A DNA stretch of 64,000 nt from Neoarius graeffei (GCF_027579695.1 NC_083570.1:7984793-8048792); one strand, 5' to 3'; positions 9,893-22,095 are shown, counted from the first letter of the stretch. Notes: generated by a model not told the origin, from the letters alone. Numbers and translations are program-made.

Positions 9893-12800
9893 GTGAGAAC
9901 TAGAAATCTTTCCAGAATTAAATCATCTTAATTATAGTTTCCCATCTAGAAACAGGTGCTTTAGTCAATGATATGATTTGAACTTTAATTTCAATGTGTG
10001 TCTCAATCAGAAGGATTCTGTAAAAGCTGATTAAAATTGTCTGTGTTCTGGTGAACAGAGTGTTAAATTTATCTTCAGTGATGGTCGTAATCTGGTTAGG
10101 GGTGGGTTTCCTGATAACGGTGCCCTTTAGACCTAAAGAGAGAGGTGAGAGACCCTCTTAAGGAATGAACATTGTCTCTGTACGTGGTTTTCCCGAACTC
10201 ACTCGTAAGAAGGAGTCTAAAGAGCAACAGGACGAAGAGCGTCTTTGCAGTTTGCGTCCCCGATATAGGCATTAGTAGCTGCTAAAAGCAATCGTATTAG
10301 ACATAACTAACAGTGTCCAAGTTAACTAACTTTGTGAAACATTAGATGTGGATAAGACTATGGCAACTTGGCGGGCAAATCCACAGAAAATCACTTGACT
10401 AATCAGACTGCATAGAATAAAACATTGTAGGTGCATTTGATAATTATTAAGTGATCTCATTAAATCAGTCTCATTAAATCTGAAGGTTAATAATTAAATT
10501 GAATCAGTCTCATTTGAATCATACCATTGAATCATTTAAATTGAATCAGTCTCATATCTTTAAATCACTCATGGAATCAGTCTCATTAATTAATACCACT
10601 GATTTGTGCTTAATAATAAATTACCAAACAGCTAAATTATGGTATATTCCAAATTATTATGATCACTTACCATATTACATAACTTATATGCACCTTTTTG
10701 AATTCTTTGGGAGATTGTGTGACTGCAGAATATTAAGCACAACAAATGAATACACACAGTTTCAATAATAATGGAATTTATTATAACAAAGATAAAAATG
10801 GATAATAGCAGATGGAATCATTATATACAAATATGATATGGTGTGTTTGTGTGGGTGTGTGAGAGGCCTAGTGTGTGTGTGTGTGTGGCCTACACAAAAG
10901 AATTAGCTTTGGTTGCTAAGACAAAAGAATTAGCTTTGTGTGACTAGCTAAGGAGGGTGTTTGTGTGTGTCCCCACATGGTGTAGGCCTTGTGGCTTAAG
11001 CAAAAGGTTAGCCTAGCTTGCTAACGAGACAAAGGAATTAGCTGTGTGGCTAGCTAAGGCCCAAGGACCCTACCTCGTGGAGTTAAAACAAAGGGTGTGT
11101 ATGTGAGTGTGGGGGGAGGACCACCAAGTGTTCCCTTGAGACAATACCCTTAGCCCTGGAGGCTAATGGGACAAAAGAATTAGCCATAGGCTAATTTCAC
11201 TAGCTTATAACAATACTGAATCCACTGAAATCTTGATGCGATCAAGATACGTGTAATAATGAAATCAAAATGTTAGTAAGGGATAAAGAAGCATGCACAG
11301 CCTATCTGTTAAACAATTGAGAGATTAAAACAAAGCAGAACAATCAATTCAATTCGACATGCTGCGTGTCTCCAGTGTAAACAATTAAACGTTCCTGAGT
11401 TCAAATTCACACCATTTCATCTCATCATCTCATCATCTCTAGCCGCTTTATCCTGTTCTACAGGGTCGCAGGCAAGCTGAAGCCTATCCCAGCTGACTAT
11501 GGGCGAAAGGCGGGGTACACCCTGGACAAGTCGCCAGGTCATCACAGGGCTGACACATAGACACAGACAACCATTCACACTCACATTCACACCTACGGTC
11601 AATTTAGAGTCACCAGTTAACCTAACCTGCATGTCTTTGGACTGTGGGGGAAACCGGAGCACCCGGAGGAAACCCACGCGGACACGGGAAGAACATGCAA
11701 ACTCCACACAGAAAGGCCCTCGCCGGCCACGGGGCTCAAACCCGGACCTTCTTGCTGTGAGGCGACAGCACTAACCACTACACCACCGTGCCGCACTACA
11801 CCACCGTGCCGCCCCACACCATTTCAATAAAAGCTCATTCGTAAGACTAGGTTTTGCCCAAATGCCAAGTCTTACTCAGTATCTTTCCTCTAGCAAGATT
11901 ATAAAGAGATGTTCCGAGACTTTTGGAGTCTCACCGTTGTGAAGCACGTGAGTTGCTTCTGTAGAAAGCGCAGAGAATCTCTTGGTCCGGCGTGTGGTCG
12001 CTCATGATGAAAAGAGAGTCTCTGATCAAAATAATATGCACAGCGCTTGAATCAGGAGGAATTCTGGTCGCTCCTAATTATAAATTAACTGCTTTGAGCT
12101 GCAGTCGTACGTACTGATAATGAATGAAACCGGTTGTAACTCACTGAGTTTAAAATCGCGCGATTGTGGATTTTTACCGTGGCCAGTGGTAAGCAAAGAA
12201 ATCGCGCTAAATCGTGGATCTTGCAAGAAAGAGAAGAAAAGACATCTTATCTAGTTTTCTGGTGCGGGGTATCTCTTTGTGCGTCCAAATGGCTTGGAAT
12301 CCGGACGAGAGAGAGAGAGCGGAAGCATTGTTCCATTATTTATGCCTTCCTGGAGGATGTGATGTTGGTGATCCCGCCCCGGCGTGACGCAGGTCAACGC
12401 GGAAGTGGGCTGATGGGAAATGTAGTTTCTTAAAGAGATGGACTGAATGTACCTACAACATTTATATCCCTCAATATGCTTCCGCAGGTGGGATGGGGAG
12501 TTTTTGTAGGCTGTGATGTGCTCCGTTTTAGGCAAACAAAGCAAACATTTAAAATGAAACAGCTCTTTATTCCTCTCAGAAAACTGAACCATGGGTTCTA
12601 GCTATAGAACCGTGGGTGTGTGCATTCCCCAGAAGAACCGCCTCCTTCCATTCTGCCATCAACTGATCGTGTTAAATAATGCTGCGGAGAAATCATTGAT
12701 CTTGATTTTATCCAGTCTATGGACGTGACGTGACCCTAGTGATTACTGATAGACTGTCTCAGTGTCACCTGCGGAAAAACCAATCACGTTTTAGAAAAGA

Positions 12801-13340
12801 AATAAACATCCACTTTCAAAGCTGCTTCATAGTAACGAGTAACGAGGACCTTGATAGAAATGTAGTGGAGTAAAAAGGACGATATTTGTCTTTCAAATGT
12901 AGTGAAGTTAAAGTCATAAGTTTCCACAAAAAATACTCAAGTAAAGTACAGATACTCAAAATGTGTACTTCAGTACAGAACTCAAGTAAATGTACTTCGT
13001 TACTGTCCACCTCTGATAATTAACTCGATGCATTTGCAATGTAGAAGAAAACTAATTGAACACCACCAGCAGATTCAACCCCAGTTTCCCCCGCTGACTG
13101 TGAGAGTCCCTCAGAGCCGCATGCGCATTCTGTGGATTCGGCAGCGAGCGAGTCGCTCTTTGTTTTGAACGAGTGCTCCGGGTCTCTCGTAAATTCCGAG
13201 CAAACTAAAGGACGACTTGTGCTACGATGTTGTTCGGGAAAACCACGTTAGCTTGATGATGGATCTTAAGAGGTCATTTAAAACTCTCTTGGCCTTAAGA
13301 GGCTTTCGGGAAACCCAGCCCAGATCAGTTAGTGAACATT

Positions 13341-13384
<44 letters not shown>

Positions 13385-13686
13385 ACCTTCAGAGCGAAAC
13401 ATGAATGTACTTTGAACTGACATTAATATGGAACCAGTTCGCTCGTACTGTATAAAAAGCTGAATGTATTTTATTTGTCCTCAGAGTGAGTTAAAGGAGG
13501 AGCAGATGAAATCCCAGCAGAGAATCCAGGAGAAGCAGAAGAAGGTGCAGGAGCTGAAACAGGCTGTGAACACTATAAAGGTGAGCAGTGAGCAGAGACA
13601 GAGCTGCTCCGAGAAACACACACAACATGGACAACGAGTCATTTACAGTCCCAGTAAGAGAGGGAATGATAGATGAGCTTTAAATC

Positions 13687-13744
<58 letters not shown>

Positions 13745-15613
13745 TAACAGCTCAGTGCACAGACAGCAGTGGAGGACAGTGAGAGGATCTTTACTGAGCT
13801 GATCAGCTCCATGGAGAAAAAGCGCTGGGAGGTGACGGAGCTGATCAGAGATCAGGAGAAGGCTGAACTGAGTCGAGCTGAACGACTCCTGGAGCAACTG
13901 GAGCAGGAGATTGCTGATCTTCAGAGGAGAGTCACTGAGCTGGAGCAGCTTTCACACACACACGATCACATCCATTTCCTCCAGGTAACACTCACTGTCT
14001 GATCTACAGAGCCAGCTGTTCCTCACACACTCTCTAAGGCTACGTTCACACTGCAGGCTGAAGTGACTCAAATCCGATCTTTTCGCCCATATGTGACCTG
14101 TATCCGATCTTTTATTGACAATATGAATGACACAGATCCGATTTTTTCAAATCCGACCCAGGCCGTTTGGATATGTGGTCCTAATTCCAATTCCTATCCG
14201 CTCTTTTCATATGCGACTTCAGTCTGAACCGCCAGGTCGCATTCATCCGACTTACACGTCATCAACAAGCCACAAACGTCACTATTCTGCGCTGAAGTAG
14301 GCGGCGGGTCTCTCAAAAAAAGTTACAACGACATGGCGCATAATCACGGGCGCAGATAGAGGGTGGGACTCGTCCCACCCAGATTTAAATTCACCTCGTT
14401 CGGTCCCCCCCACTTATAGGGAGGAAAAAACGTCTATGCTGTCTTTCTTTGCATAAGGCAAACCTCACGGAAAAATCAAAAGACTAATTACCATTCGGTT
14501 TATTGAGGTGCACAGCAGTGTATACATAGTTGCAACAATTCACATAAAACAAAACAAAGACTGATATTCGGTTGGTTGAGCTGCGCAGACTGCACAGGTT
14601 GCGAGCTCGAGCTTGGTTGCTATGGTAACCCACAACAAGTTTGACAGGCATATCGGGGTTGGGGTTGGTTTGCTGGCAGCTTTGTCCCCCCCAGTTTTTT
14701 GTCCCCCCCAGTTCAAAAAACGTATCTGCGCCCCTGCGCATGACATCAATACGAGGGACGCTTCGGGCTGTGACGGTTCTGAATCTTCTCAATGGAAGGA
14801 CGCAGAGGTTAGGGAGCTGATTTCCATTTGGGGGGATACAGCTATTCAAGCTAGATTGGATGGGTCATACCGCAACCGGGCGGTTTTACTTCCGTAAACA
14901 CTGGCCATGCTCACTGCGTGTGACGTCGTCGTATCCTGCAATGCGCATGCGGAACACTTTTAGGTCGCTTTTCGTTCATACTGAGGATCACATACAAGTC
15001 GCATATATTTGTTAATGTGAACGACCTCACAAAAAAATCGGATTTCACAAAAAAATCGGAATTGAGCATTAAGCCTTGCAGTGTGAACGTAGCGTATAAC
15101 ACCTCTCATTAAGGGAACAATAAATGTCCCTGTCTGACATCACAAGTGGGTTTTGCATTTCATTTGCTTTCTGTAGGTTTTAGCTTCTGGACGTCGCTCT
15201 CCTCAATTACCCAGACCATCATTTCACACATCCAGCGTCACTGTCCATCAACATCTCTCATTTGATGGAGTGAGGAATTCTCTCTCAGATCTGAAAAAGA
15301 GACTCGAGGAATTCTGTGAGGAGGAATTCAACAAAATCCCTCCACATGGTAAGAGGAGCTGTTCCTGCTGGAGAAACACAGTGATGTGTTATTTCTTAGC
15401 GACGCTCCTGCTTTCTTTTCTGCAGACACTTTATTCACCCGACACTTTGAACTAAAACACTGATTTAAAATGAATAAACTGACTGGATCACTTTAAACTC
15501 TTTCCATCTTTTACACAAACTCATGTTTCTATTTTTCTCTCCACAGCTGCAGCAGTTCAGATCATTTCAGAACCAGGACCACAGAGCAGAGAAGAGTTTC
15601 GGAAATGTACATC

Positions 15614-15669
<56 letters not shown>

Positions 15670-17819
15670 CTCAGCCTGTCACAATAACAAATTTTGTTGG
15701 ATGATAAATTGTCTCAGAAATTAATGTGATAAATGATATTATTGTTGACGTCTTTTCAAGACAATTTTATGCCACTAGTAAAATAATAATGATCATGCAA
15801 ATACACCCTTTCATAGAACAGTAAACTTTTTAATTAAGTCAACTTATTCAATTCAACAGTGGAACGTAAAAAATAAATATAAATAAGTAAGCTAAAGAAA
15901 TAAAACAACAATCAAACAAAACCATTCACAACAAAAACAATAAATAAAATACAATTTATGGCTCTTAAAAATTGCACTGAAATGAATATTAACTTGGCAC
16001 AGGATAATAAAAAGTCATTCTTTTCTTCACAGGCAACATTCTGCCAATCCAGTTTCTCAAAGATTAGTACCCAGATCAACAAAAAGTGCAAAGTAACAAC
16101 GTATTGCCAGCTGTCATTTGGATAAAAGTCACAACAATTAGAACGAGATAACATGTAGGCAAGGGCGTAGGTTTGGTATTAACATTGGTGGGGACAAAAA
16201 CCCAATGCCAACCCCCAGTGGTGCCAACTTCAGGTCAACATTAGAGGGTCACAATATTTTGCTCCGTTGTGTTCCACCAAAAGAGTCTCCATCATCTCTC
16301 CAAAGGCCAGACTTTTAACATTTGAAGTTAAGAACTGTAGTAATTCATGAATAATAATAATTAATAATAATAATAATAAAATAGGGCGGCACGGTGGTGT
16401 AGTGGTTAGCGCTGTCGCCTCACAGCAAGAAGGTCCTGGGTTCGAGCCCCGGGGCCGGCGAGGGCCTTTCTGTGCGGAGTTTGCATGTTCTCCCCGTGTC
16501 CGCGTGGGTTTCCTCCGGGTGCTCCGGTTTCCCCCACAGTCCAAAGACATGCAGGTTAGGTTAACTGGTGACTCTAAATTGACCGTAGGTGTGAATGTGA
16601 GTGTGAATGGTTGTCTGTGTCTATGTGTCAGCCCTGTGATGACCTGGCGACTTGTCCAGGGTGTACCCCGCCTTTCGCCCGTAGTCAGTTGGGATAGGCT
16701 CCAGCTTGCCTGCGACCCTGTAGAAGGATAAAGCGGCTAGAGATAATGAGATGAGATGAGATGAGATGAGATAAAATATAATAATATGAAATCCATTTGA
16801 TTAACTGCAAATCTTGCATGTGATGATTAACTCATTCTACCAATTTGCAAATGTGTTTTCCAAGCGAATACCGCACTGACTGTCAGGAGGGTGTATGTTC
16901 CTTTCCCTCATAAATGGAAATAAAACCCATCTGGAGCCTTAAACACTGCGTTCCATGAGGCTGGCAGGGGGAGTCGCTCTCTTCTGTGGGATCTTTAACT
17001 AGTTTTAGAATGCTAGTTTAAGCTGATATGTGATTAATCTAACGGTAAAACAGCACGAGGGCTCGAGAACTTTGACAGGTTACAATTTTACTTGGCAACA
17101 GAATGTATCTGGATTCTGATTGGTTGTTGTTATATTATTGTTGTGTTCTTGAGCCCAGAGTGGGGGGAGGGGGGAGTGACAGGGTTCTACAGAGAAGTTT
17201 TCACTGCAACCGAACTGCTGTTTTCATGACCACGCCCCCAGCGCGGATATTCATGTTCACATTGTTCAGTTTGTTTTTCTCTTTTATTTTAGATTTCTGT
17301 TATCTGACTCTGGATCCCAACACGGCACATCGTCGCCTCATTCTGTCTGAGAAGAACAGAGCGGTGAGAGTCAGTGGGAGAGCGCAGCGTTACTCTGATC
17401 ATCCAGAGAGATTTGATTACTGGTGGCAGGTGTTGTGTAAGGAGAGTGTGTGTGGACGCTGTTACTGGGAGGTGGAGTGGAGCCGTGCTGATGGTGTGGA
17501 CATATCAGTCTCATTTAAAGACATCAGCAGGAAAGGACAGGGTGATGAGTGTCGGTTTGGAGGCAACAATCAGTCCTGGAGTCTGTGGTGTTTTTCTTCT
17601 TCTCTCTCTTTCTGGCACAACAACATTAAGACTGATCTCAGAGTTCCATCACCCTCCAGAATAGGAGTGTATGTGGATCACAGTGCAGGAACTCTGTCCT
17701 TCTACAGCGTCTCTGATACGATGAAGCTCCTCCACAGAGTCCACACCACATTCACTCAGCCTCTATACGCTGGGTTTGGGGTTCCTGGTTCTACAGTGAG
17801 ATTGTGTGATCCAGAATAA
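9302..17819 (+). CDS. finTRIM-type TRIM/B30.2 E3 ligase, copy A (six coding exons)
   Basis: Coding exons 9302-9892, 13485-13580, 13751-13984, 15177-15348, 15547-15606 and 17293-17819 join in frame to 559 residues, all at AG/GT sites. Residues 15-57 form a C3HC4 RING (C15, C18, C30, H32, C35, C38, C54, C57). B-box 1 is about 102-131 and B-box 2 about 154-184. Exons 2-4 give a coiled coil, and 385-559 a B30.2 domain starting [13 protein letters not shown]. The RING should make this a ubiquitin ligase; the coil dimerises and B30.2 binds the target. Known finTRIMs are fish-specific and many are virus-induced; which one this is cannot be told. Oddities: L29 replaces the usual Pro before the RING CGH, and residues 177-191 are unlike copy B. 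Intron 1 carries a 2 kb DNA element and a SINE absent from B. Confidence 0.9.
10425..12459. mobile_element. 2 kb TIR element in intron 1 of finTRIM A
   Basis: The ends are inverted: 'attgtaggtgcat' (10424-10436) and 'atgtacctacaa' (12447-12458). Gene B lacks the whole stretch (its intron passes from 'ggaataaaac' to 'tttatatccc' near 54303-54320). No transposase recognised. The interior is AT-rich with repeated 'gaatcagtctcatt' and holds a younger SINE at 11420-11815. Confidence 0.6.
11420..11815 (-). mobile_element. tRNA-derived SINE
   Basis: Reverse-oriented SINE with (ATGAG)n-type tail at the left and tRNA-like head at the right. Flanked by an 11 bp target duplication ACACCATTTCA (11409-11419, 11816-11826). 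The head is partly doubled ('accaccgtgccgc' twice). Confidence 0.88.
12460..13018 (-). mobile_element. hAT-like remnant present in both finTRIM introns
   Basis: Aligns with 54311-54869 in gene B, so it was there before the duplication. A minus-strand frame at 12592-12470 carries a BED-type finger ([23 protein letters not shown]). The right part ('cagtacagaactcaagtaaatgtacttcgtta') is the common fish hAT end that reads CAGAGGTGGACAGTAAC on the minus strand. Relic only. Confidence 0.6.
13485..13580 (+). CDS. finTRIM A exon 2: 96 nt coil exon
   Basis: 32 codons (SELKEEQ to VNTIK), the standard 96 nt TRIM coiled-coil exon. Identical in protein to gene B. Confidence 0.9.
13688..13742 (+). repeat. 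(TG)n at the exon 3 acceptor of finTRIM A
   Basis: About 27 TG units ending 8 nt before exon 3, where the pyrimidine tract should be. Intron 2 is only 170 nt long. Confidence 0.92.
13751..13984 (+). CDS. finTRIM A exon 3: 234 nt coil exon
   Basis: 78 codons ([14 protein letters not shown] to DHIHFLQ). Its acceptor is preceded by a long (TG)n instead of a normal pyrimidine tract. Identical in protein to gene B. Confidence 0.9.
14038..15094. mobile_element. TIR DNA element in intron 3 of finTRIM A
   Basis: Inverted ends GGCTACGTTCACACTGCA and TGCAGTGTGAACGTAGCG, 1057 bp. Gene B has the empty site ('ctctctaaaacacctctc', near 55900-55917). The interior repeats 'aaatccgat'. Target duplication not clear (TAA-like), so the superfamily (hAT or Harbinger) is open. 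Contains a second nested element. Confidence 0.75.
14348..14734. mobile_element. Nested MITE with GGGCGCAGATA ends
   Basis: 387 bp; inverted ends 'gggcgcagata' and 'tatctgcgcccc', lying wholly inside the element at 14038-15094. Confidence 0.6.
15177..15348 (+). CDS. finTRIM A exon 4: end of coil and linker
   Basis: 172 nt, VLASGRRSP to NKIPPH, ending in phase 1 at a GTAAGA donor. Differs from B in SPQLPRP versus SPPWDRP. Confidence 0.88.
15547..15606 (+). CDS. finTRIM A exon 5: 60 nt linker
   Basis: Encodes AAVQIISEPGPQSREEFRK. Acceptor 'ctccacag', donor GTACAT, followed at once by a CA microsatellite. Confidence 0.85.
15607..17292. other. finTRIM A intron 5 contents
   Basis: Starts with a CA microsatellite (15616-15667, about 26 units against 12 in B), then a dispersed repeat shared with B ('aacaaattttgttgga', 'caaagattagtaccca') and a SINE (16384-16770) absent from B. 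The TTAA at 15834-15837 is the empty site of the element at 56619-57475 in B. Confidence 0.75.
16384..16770 (+). mobile_element. tRNA-derived SINE
   Basis: Head carries an A-box-like TGGTGTAGTGG (16395-16405) and a B-box GGTTCGAGCCC (16439-16449); body about 300 nt; tail (ATGAG)n. Target duplication ATAAAATA on both sides. Absent at the matching place in gene B (about 58000). Confidence 0.9.
17293..17819 (+). CDS. finTRIM A exon 6: B30.2 domain
   Basis: Acceptor 'ttattttag'. Encodes the PRY part (LTLDPNTAH) and the SPRY part ([22 protein letters not shown]), ending TVRLCDPE. About 17 substitutions and a 2-residue indel separate it from gene B. Confidence 0.9.
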
Positions 17820-17839
17820 AAGTTTGTAATGTTTTCTGT
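17815..17839 (+). terminator. Poly(A) signal overlapping the finTRIM A stop codon
   Basis: AATAAA (17815-17820) contains the TAA stop and is followed by a GT-rich run. The same arrangement is at 59078-59100 in gene B. Other AATAAA hexamers follow (for example about 18108), so which is used is unknown. Confidence 0.45.
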
Positions 17840-18394
17840 AAAATTCCTGCACGTTGCCACGTTGTTGCTCAGTCGTCTGTTTCACTAGAACACAACAGAT
17901 GAATAATTTAAAATAATTAAAAAGGAAATGTTAAAAATTAACTGTCAGACAAGAAACTCGCCAAATTTAAAAAGAAAATGATCTCATGACCTTCGCATTA
18001 TAAAGTTGTGTTTGTTTCATATTAAGCAGCGTCTCATTAAATAACTAATAAACAGTAATAAAGCCAGAACAGAACAACATTTTAAACCTGTTCAGGTCAC
18101 ACTATATAAAAATAAAACATCACTTTTGGAATGAATTTGATTTTTCTGCTTGTGTTCTAAGATGTAAAATCCACATTCACTTTTTCAAATCTGAAGTTGT
18201 TTCTAAACCCTGAGATTTGATTGTAAAACATTGAACAATATTTAAACTCCATTAGAACATCCAGTACATGATCGGTTCAGGCTGCCGATGTCGTGTTCAT
18301 CCCATATTCAGCCTGGATGATGATTGGCCCGCAGATAGAACCTTATAAATCCAGGTTTATCTGTGAGTTTGGGATTTTTATTCAAATATTACAA

Positions 18395-20560
18395 TCAAAG
18401 CTTTGCAGAATAAAAGATAAGAGCACAGGAGAATAAAGTTTCCCCCAGTGATGGAGTTTCTGTGCTGAACTCATTTTCAGACAGAAGCAAATTCAACCTT
18501 TTCCTGAGAGTTTCAGCAGCTGGATAAATATTGTTCAGTATTTTAAACTGAATTTCTTTCACTGTGGGTGAAATTGGCCATGTAAGATAACTACAGTGTG
18601 TATTTGTTAGCATTCCTCCATCATCAGTTATTCTTACTTTTATTTTTTTTTATATCAGGGAATAGCTTCCATTTTAAAACATTTCTAATTCCTTTGGTGA
18701 AATTGGGAAGCCTTGTCTGATTCCACGTAAAATCTTAAATTGAATAATTGATTGGTAATCAATCATATCCAGAATCAGTCGGACGTGGTTTTGAATATAT
18801 CTTCCCTTCATGAAGGCTGATTGATATTCGTCTACAAGTTTTACAAGTCCACGCTTTAGACGATTAGCAGATACTAAGGCAAGTAATTTATAATCATTGC
18901 ATAGTAAGGTTATAGGTCTCCAATTGTCTAGCAACAAGAAGTCTTTTTTGGGTTTTGGTAGCAAGATTATTAAGCCTGTCTTCATAGCCAGGGAGAAACA
19001 TCCTTTGTGAATGCATTCTAAAAATGCTCTATATAATATATTTTTTTTAATATCCACCCAAAAGTATTTTAAAAATTCAGATGTTAAGCCATCGATTCCT
19101 GGTGATTTACCGTTTTTCATTAATTTTAATGCAATTTCAATTTCTGTTATAGTTCATTCCTCATCAAGTGTGTTTGTCTTCATCCATTTTTTTGATGTCA
19201 TCATTGATGGGATAAAATAAGACGTCACATTCTGATTTATTAAATTTAAGTTACAATAAAAGAGCCAAATTCCATCCTGTACTCATTTCTGATCTTCTAT
19301 TATATTATCATTGGTCGTAAGGTTACTCATTTTTTTCTTAGTTTGTCTTTGTTTTTCAAGTCTGAAGAAATACGATGAACTTTTTTCACCCTGTTCGATC
19401 CATCCAGCTCCTGGCTGAGTGGAAGCTCCATTTGCCTTTATTATGTACATTTCGTCTAGTTGAGACTGCAGCGACTGTAATTCTGAAATGTTTTCTAAGG
19501 ATAGTTGTGTGTTATTTACTAATGTATTAATTTTATCAATCAGATCATTTTGTTCTTGTCTCCTTATATGTGAAAGTTTTTTACCCATGCCAATTGCTAT
19601 TTGTTTGACCTTAAACTTAAACCATTCCTATTTACTCCTATCAGACATGTCTAACTCTTCAACTTCCAAAATAAGAGACTTCACCTGATCACAAAATTCA
19701 CCGTTCTGTAATAAGTCGTGATTAAATTTCCAGATATTAGGAAGGATCTTATGTTGCTTAGACGTGAATAGGTTTAGACTAATCGTACAATGGTCTGTGA
19801 GCGGAGAGGCTGAAATTTCACAATCTAAAATATCATTATACAGCTCACAAGAGATAAGCCAGTAATCTAGTCTCGAACACTGACCGTTTCCTGCAGCATT
19901 AAACCATGTATATTGAATACAAGTTGGGTTTGATGACCTCCAAAAATCAATTACATTCGTTGTTCATAAATTCAGTATAATGTGGCTGTAAACAGGTTGT
20001 GGATTCCTGTGAGGTATTCGATCTCACCATGAATCAGGGGCTATGTTAAAGTCTCCGCCCATTATCACTTTTTCTGAAGTATGTGATGTTTTCCATTCGT
20101 TAACAAATTTACTTCATTCCTCTGTTATGATTTTGGGTACAAATAAGGTTCATTTGGTTGTGCTTAGAACTGTGATATTGGTGAATTGCTCCTAGAGGGA
20201 ACAAAAGAGTTAACCTGTTGTAATAATAGGATTAAATAGGTGCAGTTCAATAACCACTTAACGTTCAAGATAATCATTTACAGACCGGTCTAAAACATAG
20301 AAATCAGATTAAAATTCAAAAGGAGAGAGAGAAAACTTTATAAATTCATCCATCTTAGGTAGATTATCTAACTGAATTATACTTCATTTCAGTGAAACAA
20401 CTTTGTGTGAGAAGAGTGAGTTGGTACTCTCTATTGCCTGCAGGAATTTGAAACGGTATGTTTTCATTTCTGTATGTTCTGTTTTATATTCAGTAAAGTG
20501 CTGGCATTTCCATTTGCAATCCCTGGTTTCTGGTCGAACTCTCACTTGTCTACCCCACTG
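18395..20560 (-). mobile_element. L1-like LINE, broken
   Basis: Minus-strand pieces in 5' to 3' order: endonuclease (about 20060-19600, GGDFNIAPDSW), a pre-RT segment at 19588-19283 (AGWIEQGEKSSSYFFRLEKQ), RT at 19120-18674 (NGKSPGIDGLTSEF, WRPITLLCNDYK, RGIRQGFPISP) and a C-terminal piece at 18613-18395 (ISPTVKEIQFKILNNIYP). These match the L1/Tx1 group. Several stops and shifts; the RT catalytic YADD region is missing between about 18674 and 18613. The 3'-most part also flanks gene B. Confidence 0.75.
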
Positions 20561-20623
20561 TAATAGAACCTAGAACTGGTCCAGTAGCTTCTCGAGTATC
20601 AGGGAATTGATCGCGGTGCTACA

Positions 20624-21452
20624 CAGGCACTTACGGATGTGTGTGCAGGGGAGAGTGGGAGAAGCAAACTGGAAACAAAGCCAAATCACAGGATTGGAAT
20701 TGTAGTGGAAATACAGGCAAGGGTCGGTCGATCGGCCAACAGAGCAACGTAGGCAGGATGAGAGAACGAGGTAGAGAAAACAAGAACAGGGGTGGAAATA
20801 ACTAGAAAGCAGGCAGAAGGTAAACGGCTCGGTACGACAGGAGTGAACACTGAATGATACTTTGCAACTCGGGAGAATGTGAGAGAGGCTTAAGTAACTG
20901 GGCTGATGACTCAAATGAAAGACAGGTGTAATTAATAAGCAGGTGATAGAGGGTGCTGTGGATCTTGGGAGTTTTGAGAAGTCATGTTTGTAGTCTGTTT
21001 CGAGCTGTCACTCCCAACGCCATTATTGACAGCAGGCACTTACGGATACAAGTGCAGGAGAGAACGGGGGTGTCGCAAACTGCAGGCTGAGGCAAATACA
21101 AAGAGCAAGAATCATAGTCAGGAACAGGCAGAGGTCAGTCGATTGGCAAACTGAGCAACATAGGGAAAACAGTAAGACAAAGTCGAGACTAAACGCAAAC
21201 ACTGGTCAATACAGGAAATCAGGCAGAAATCAAATGACTCTGTAAAGCTGGGCACAGAACACTAAACAATACTTTGCACTGGCAGTCTGTGAGAGCTGAG
21301 TGTATATAGGTGAGGTGATTACTGATGCATGGGAGACAGGTGATGTAATTATAAGTCAGGTGATAGAAGGCACTGTGACTCTTGGGGACTGTAGTCCGGA
21401 TTGGCCATGTTTGGAGGCTGCTCTGAAATCATGTGTTCAGCACCGTTACTGA
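20624..21452 (-). repeat. Tandem pair of LTR-like repeats
   Basis: Fossil, uncertain. Two related units (about 20624-21030 and 21033-21452) share 'caggcacttacggat', 'ggtcgatcggc'-like text, 'aatactttgca' and 'gggactgtag'-like text. On the minus strand each would start TGTCA and the second has a TATATA motif. No coding region lies between them. Probably relics of LTRs of one LTR-retrotransposon family. Confidence 0.35.
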
Positions 21453-21950
21453 CACTCCTCTGCAACCCATTCCTGAGAGTCAGTTAATTTGCATAATCTT
21501 TTCATCAAATACTATTTTCATTATTATTTGCTTTATTTTGAAAGGACATTTGTGTTTTATAGTTGCCTACCCCTAGCTGTCTGTCTCTTTGTAAATATGT
21601 TCTCTGCCACGCCCGTTACAGTCAGGTGTTGGTTGAAATGTTCACGAACTCATCTGACCAGATTACAATCCTGAATGATGACAAATAGTCTTCAGCGTGA
21701 CACAAAACATGTAATAAATTCTAACAAAATCCTTTTTAAGGAAGAAAAATATTGAAATAAAAGTTTAAATCCGATCATGAACTGAAGCAGCGAAGTTGAC
21801 AATCCCAAATCAGAAATTGTTTGGACAGTATGTAGAAGTTGAAATCAAAACTGAAAACAGTGAGTTGTAAATAATCATTGACCTGTATCACACTCAGAAC
21901 AAAACAAGAGCACACTATTTAATATTTTACTTCGTGAATTTTTTTGTTGT
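21453..21950. other. No gene recognised
   Basis: AT-rich; nothing I can assign. Confidence 0.5.
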
Positions 21951-21954
21951 TGTT

Positions 21955-22095
21955 GTTGTTTATAAACAGGTATTTCACTTTTGATGCTTGCAACATGTTT
22001 CAGAAAAAGTTGGCACAGTAAAGAATTTACCATTTTATAAGGTTTCCGTTCCTTCTCACAACACTTAAAAGATGTTTCAGGATTGAAGACACCAA
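21955..22095 (-). mobile_element. Tc1-like 3' end scrap
   Basis: On the minus strand it resembles 1905-2020: 'aaacatcttttaagtgttgtga' then 'aaattctttactgtgcc'. It abuts the truncated finTRIM leader. Confidence 0.5.

Noticed and set aside
16384-16460. tRNA gene candidate (A and B boxes)
   Set aside because: It is the head of a SINE with a long unrelated body, tail and target duplication; the same holds for the other SINE copies.
16384-16731. Repeated ~100-codon frame found at each SINE (MSLDCGGNRSTRRKP and its antisense)
   Set aside because: Arises from the SINE body in every copy; not a gene.
17103-17292. Upstream in-frame extension of the B30.2 exon
   Set aside because: It lies before a good acceptor 'ttattttag' that restores the joined frame, and the extension has no TRIM-like content.
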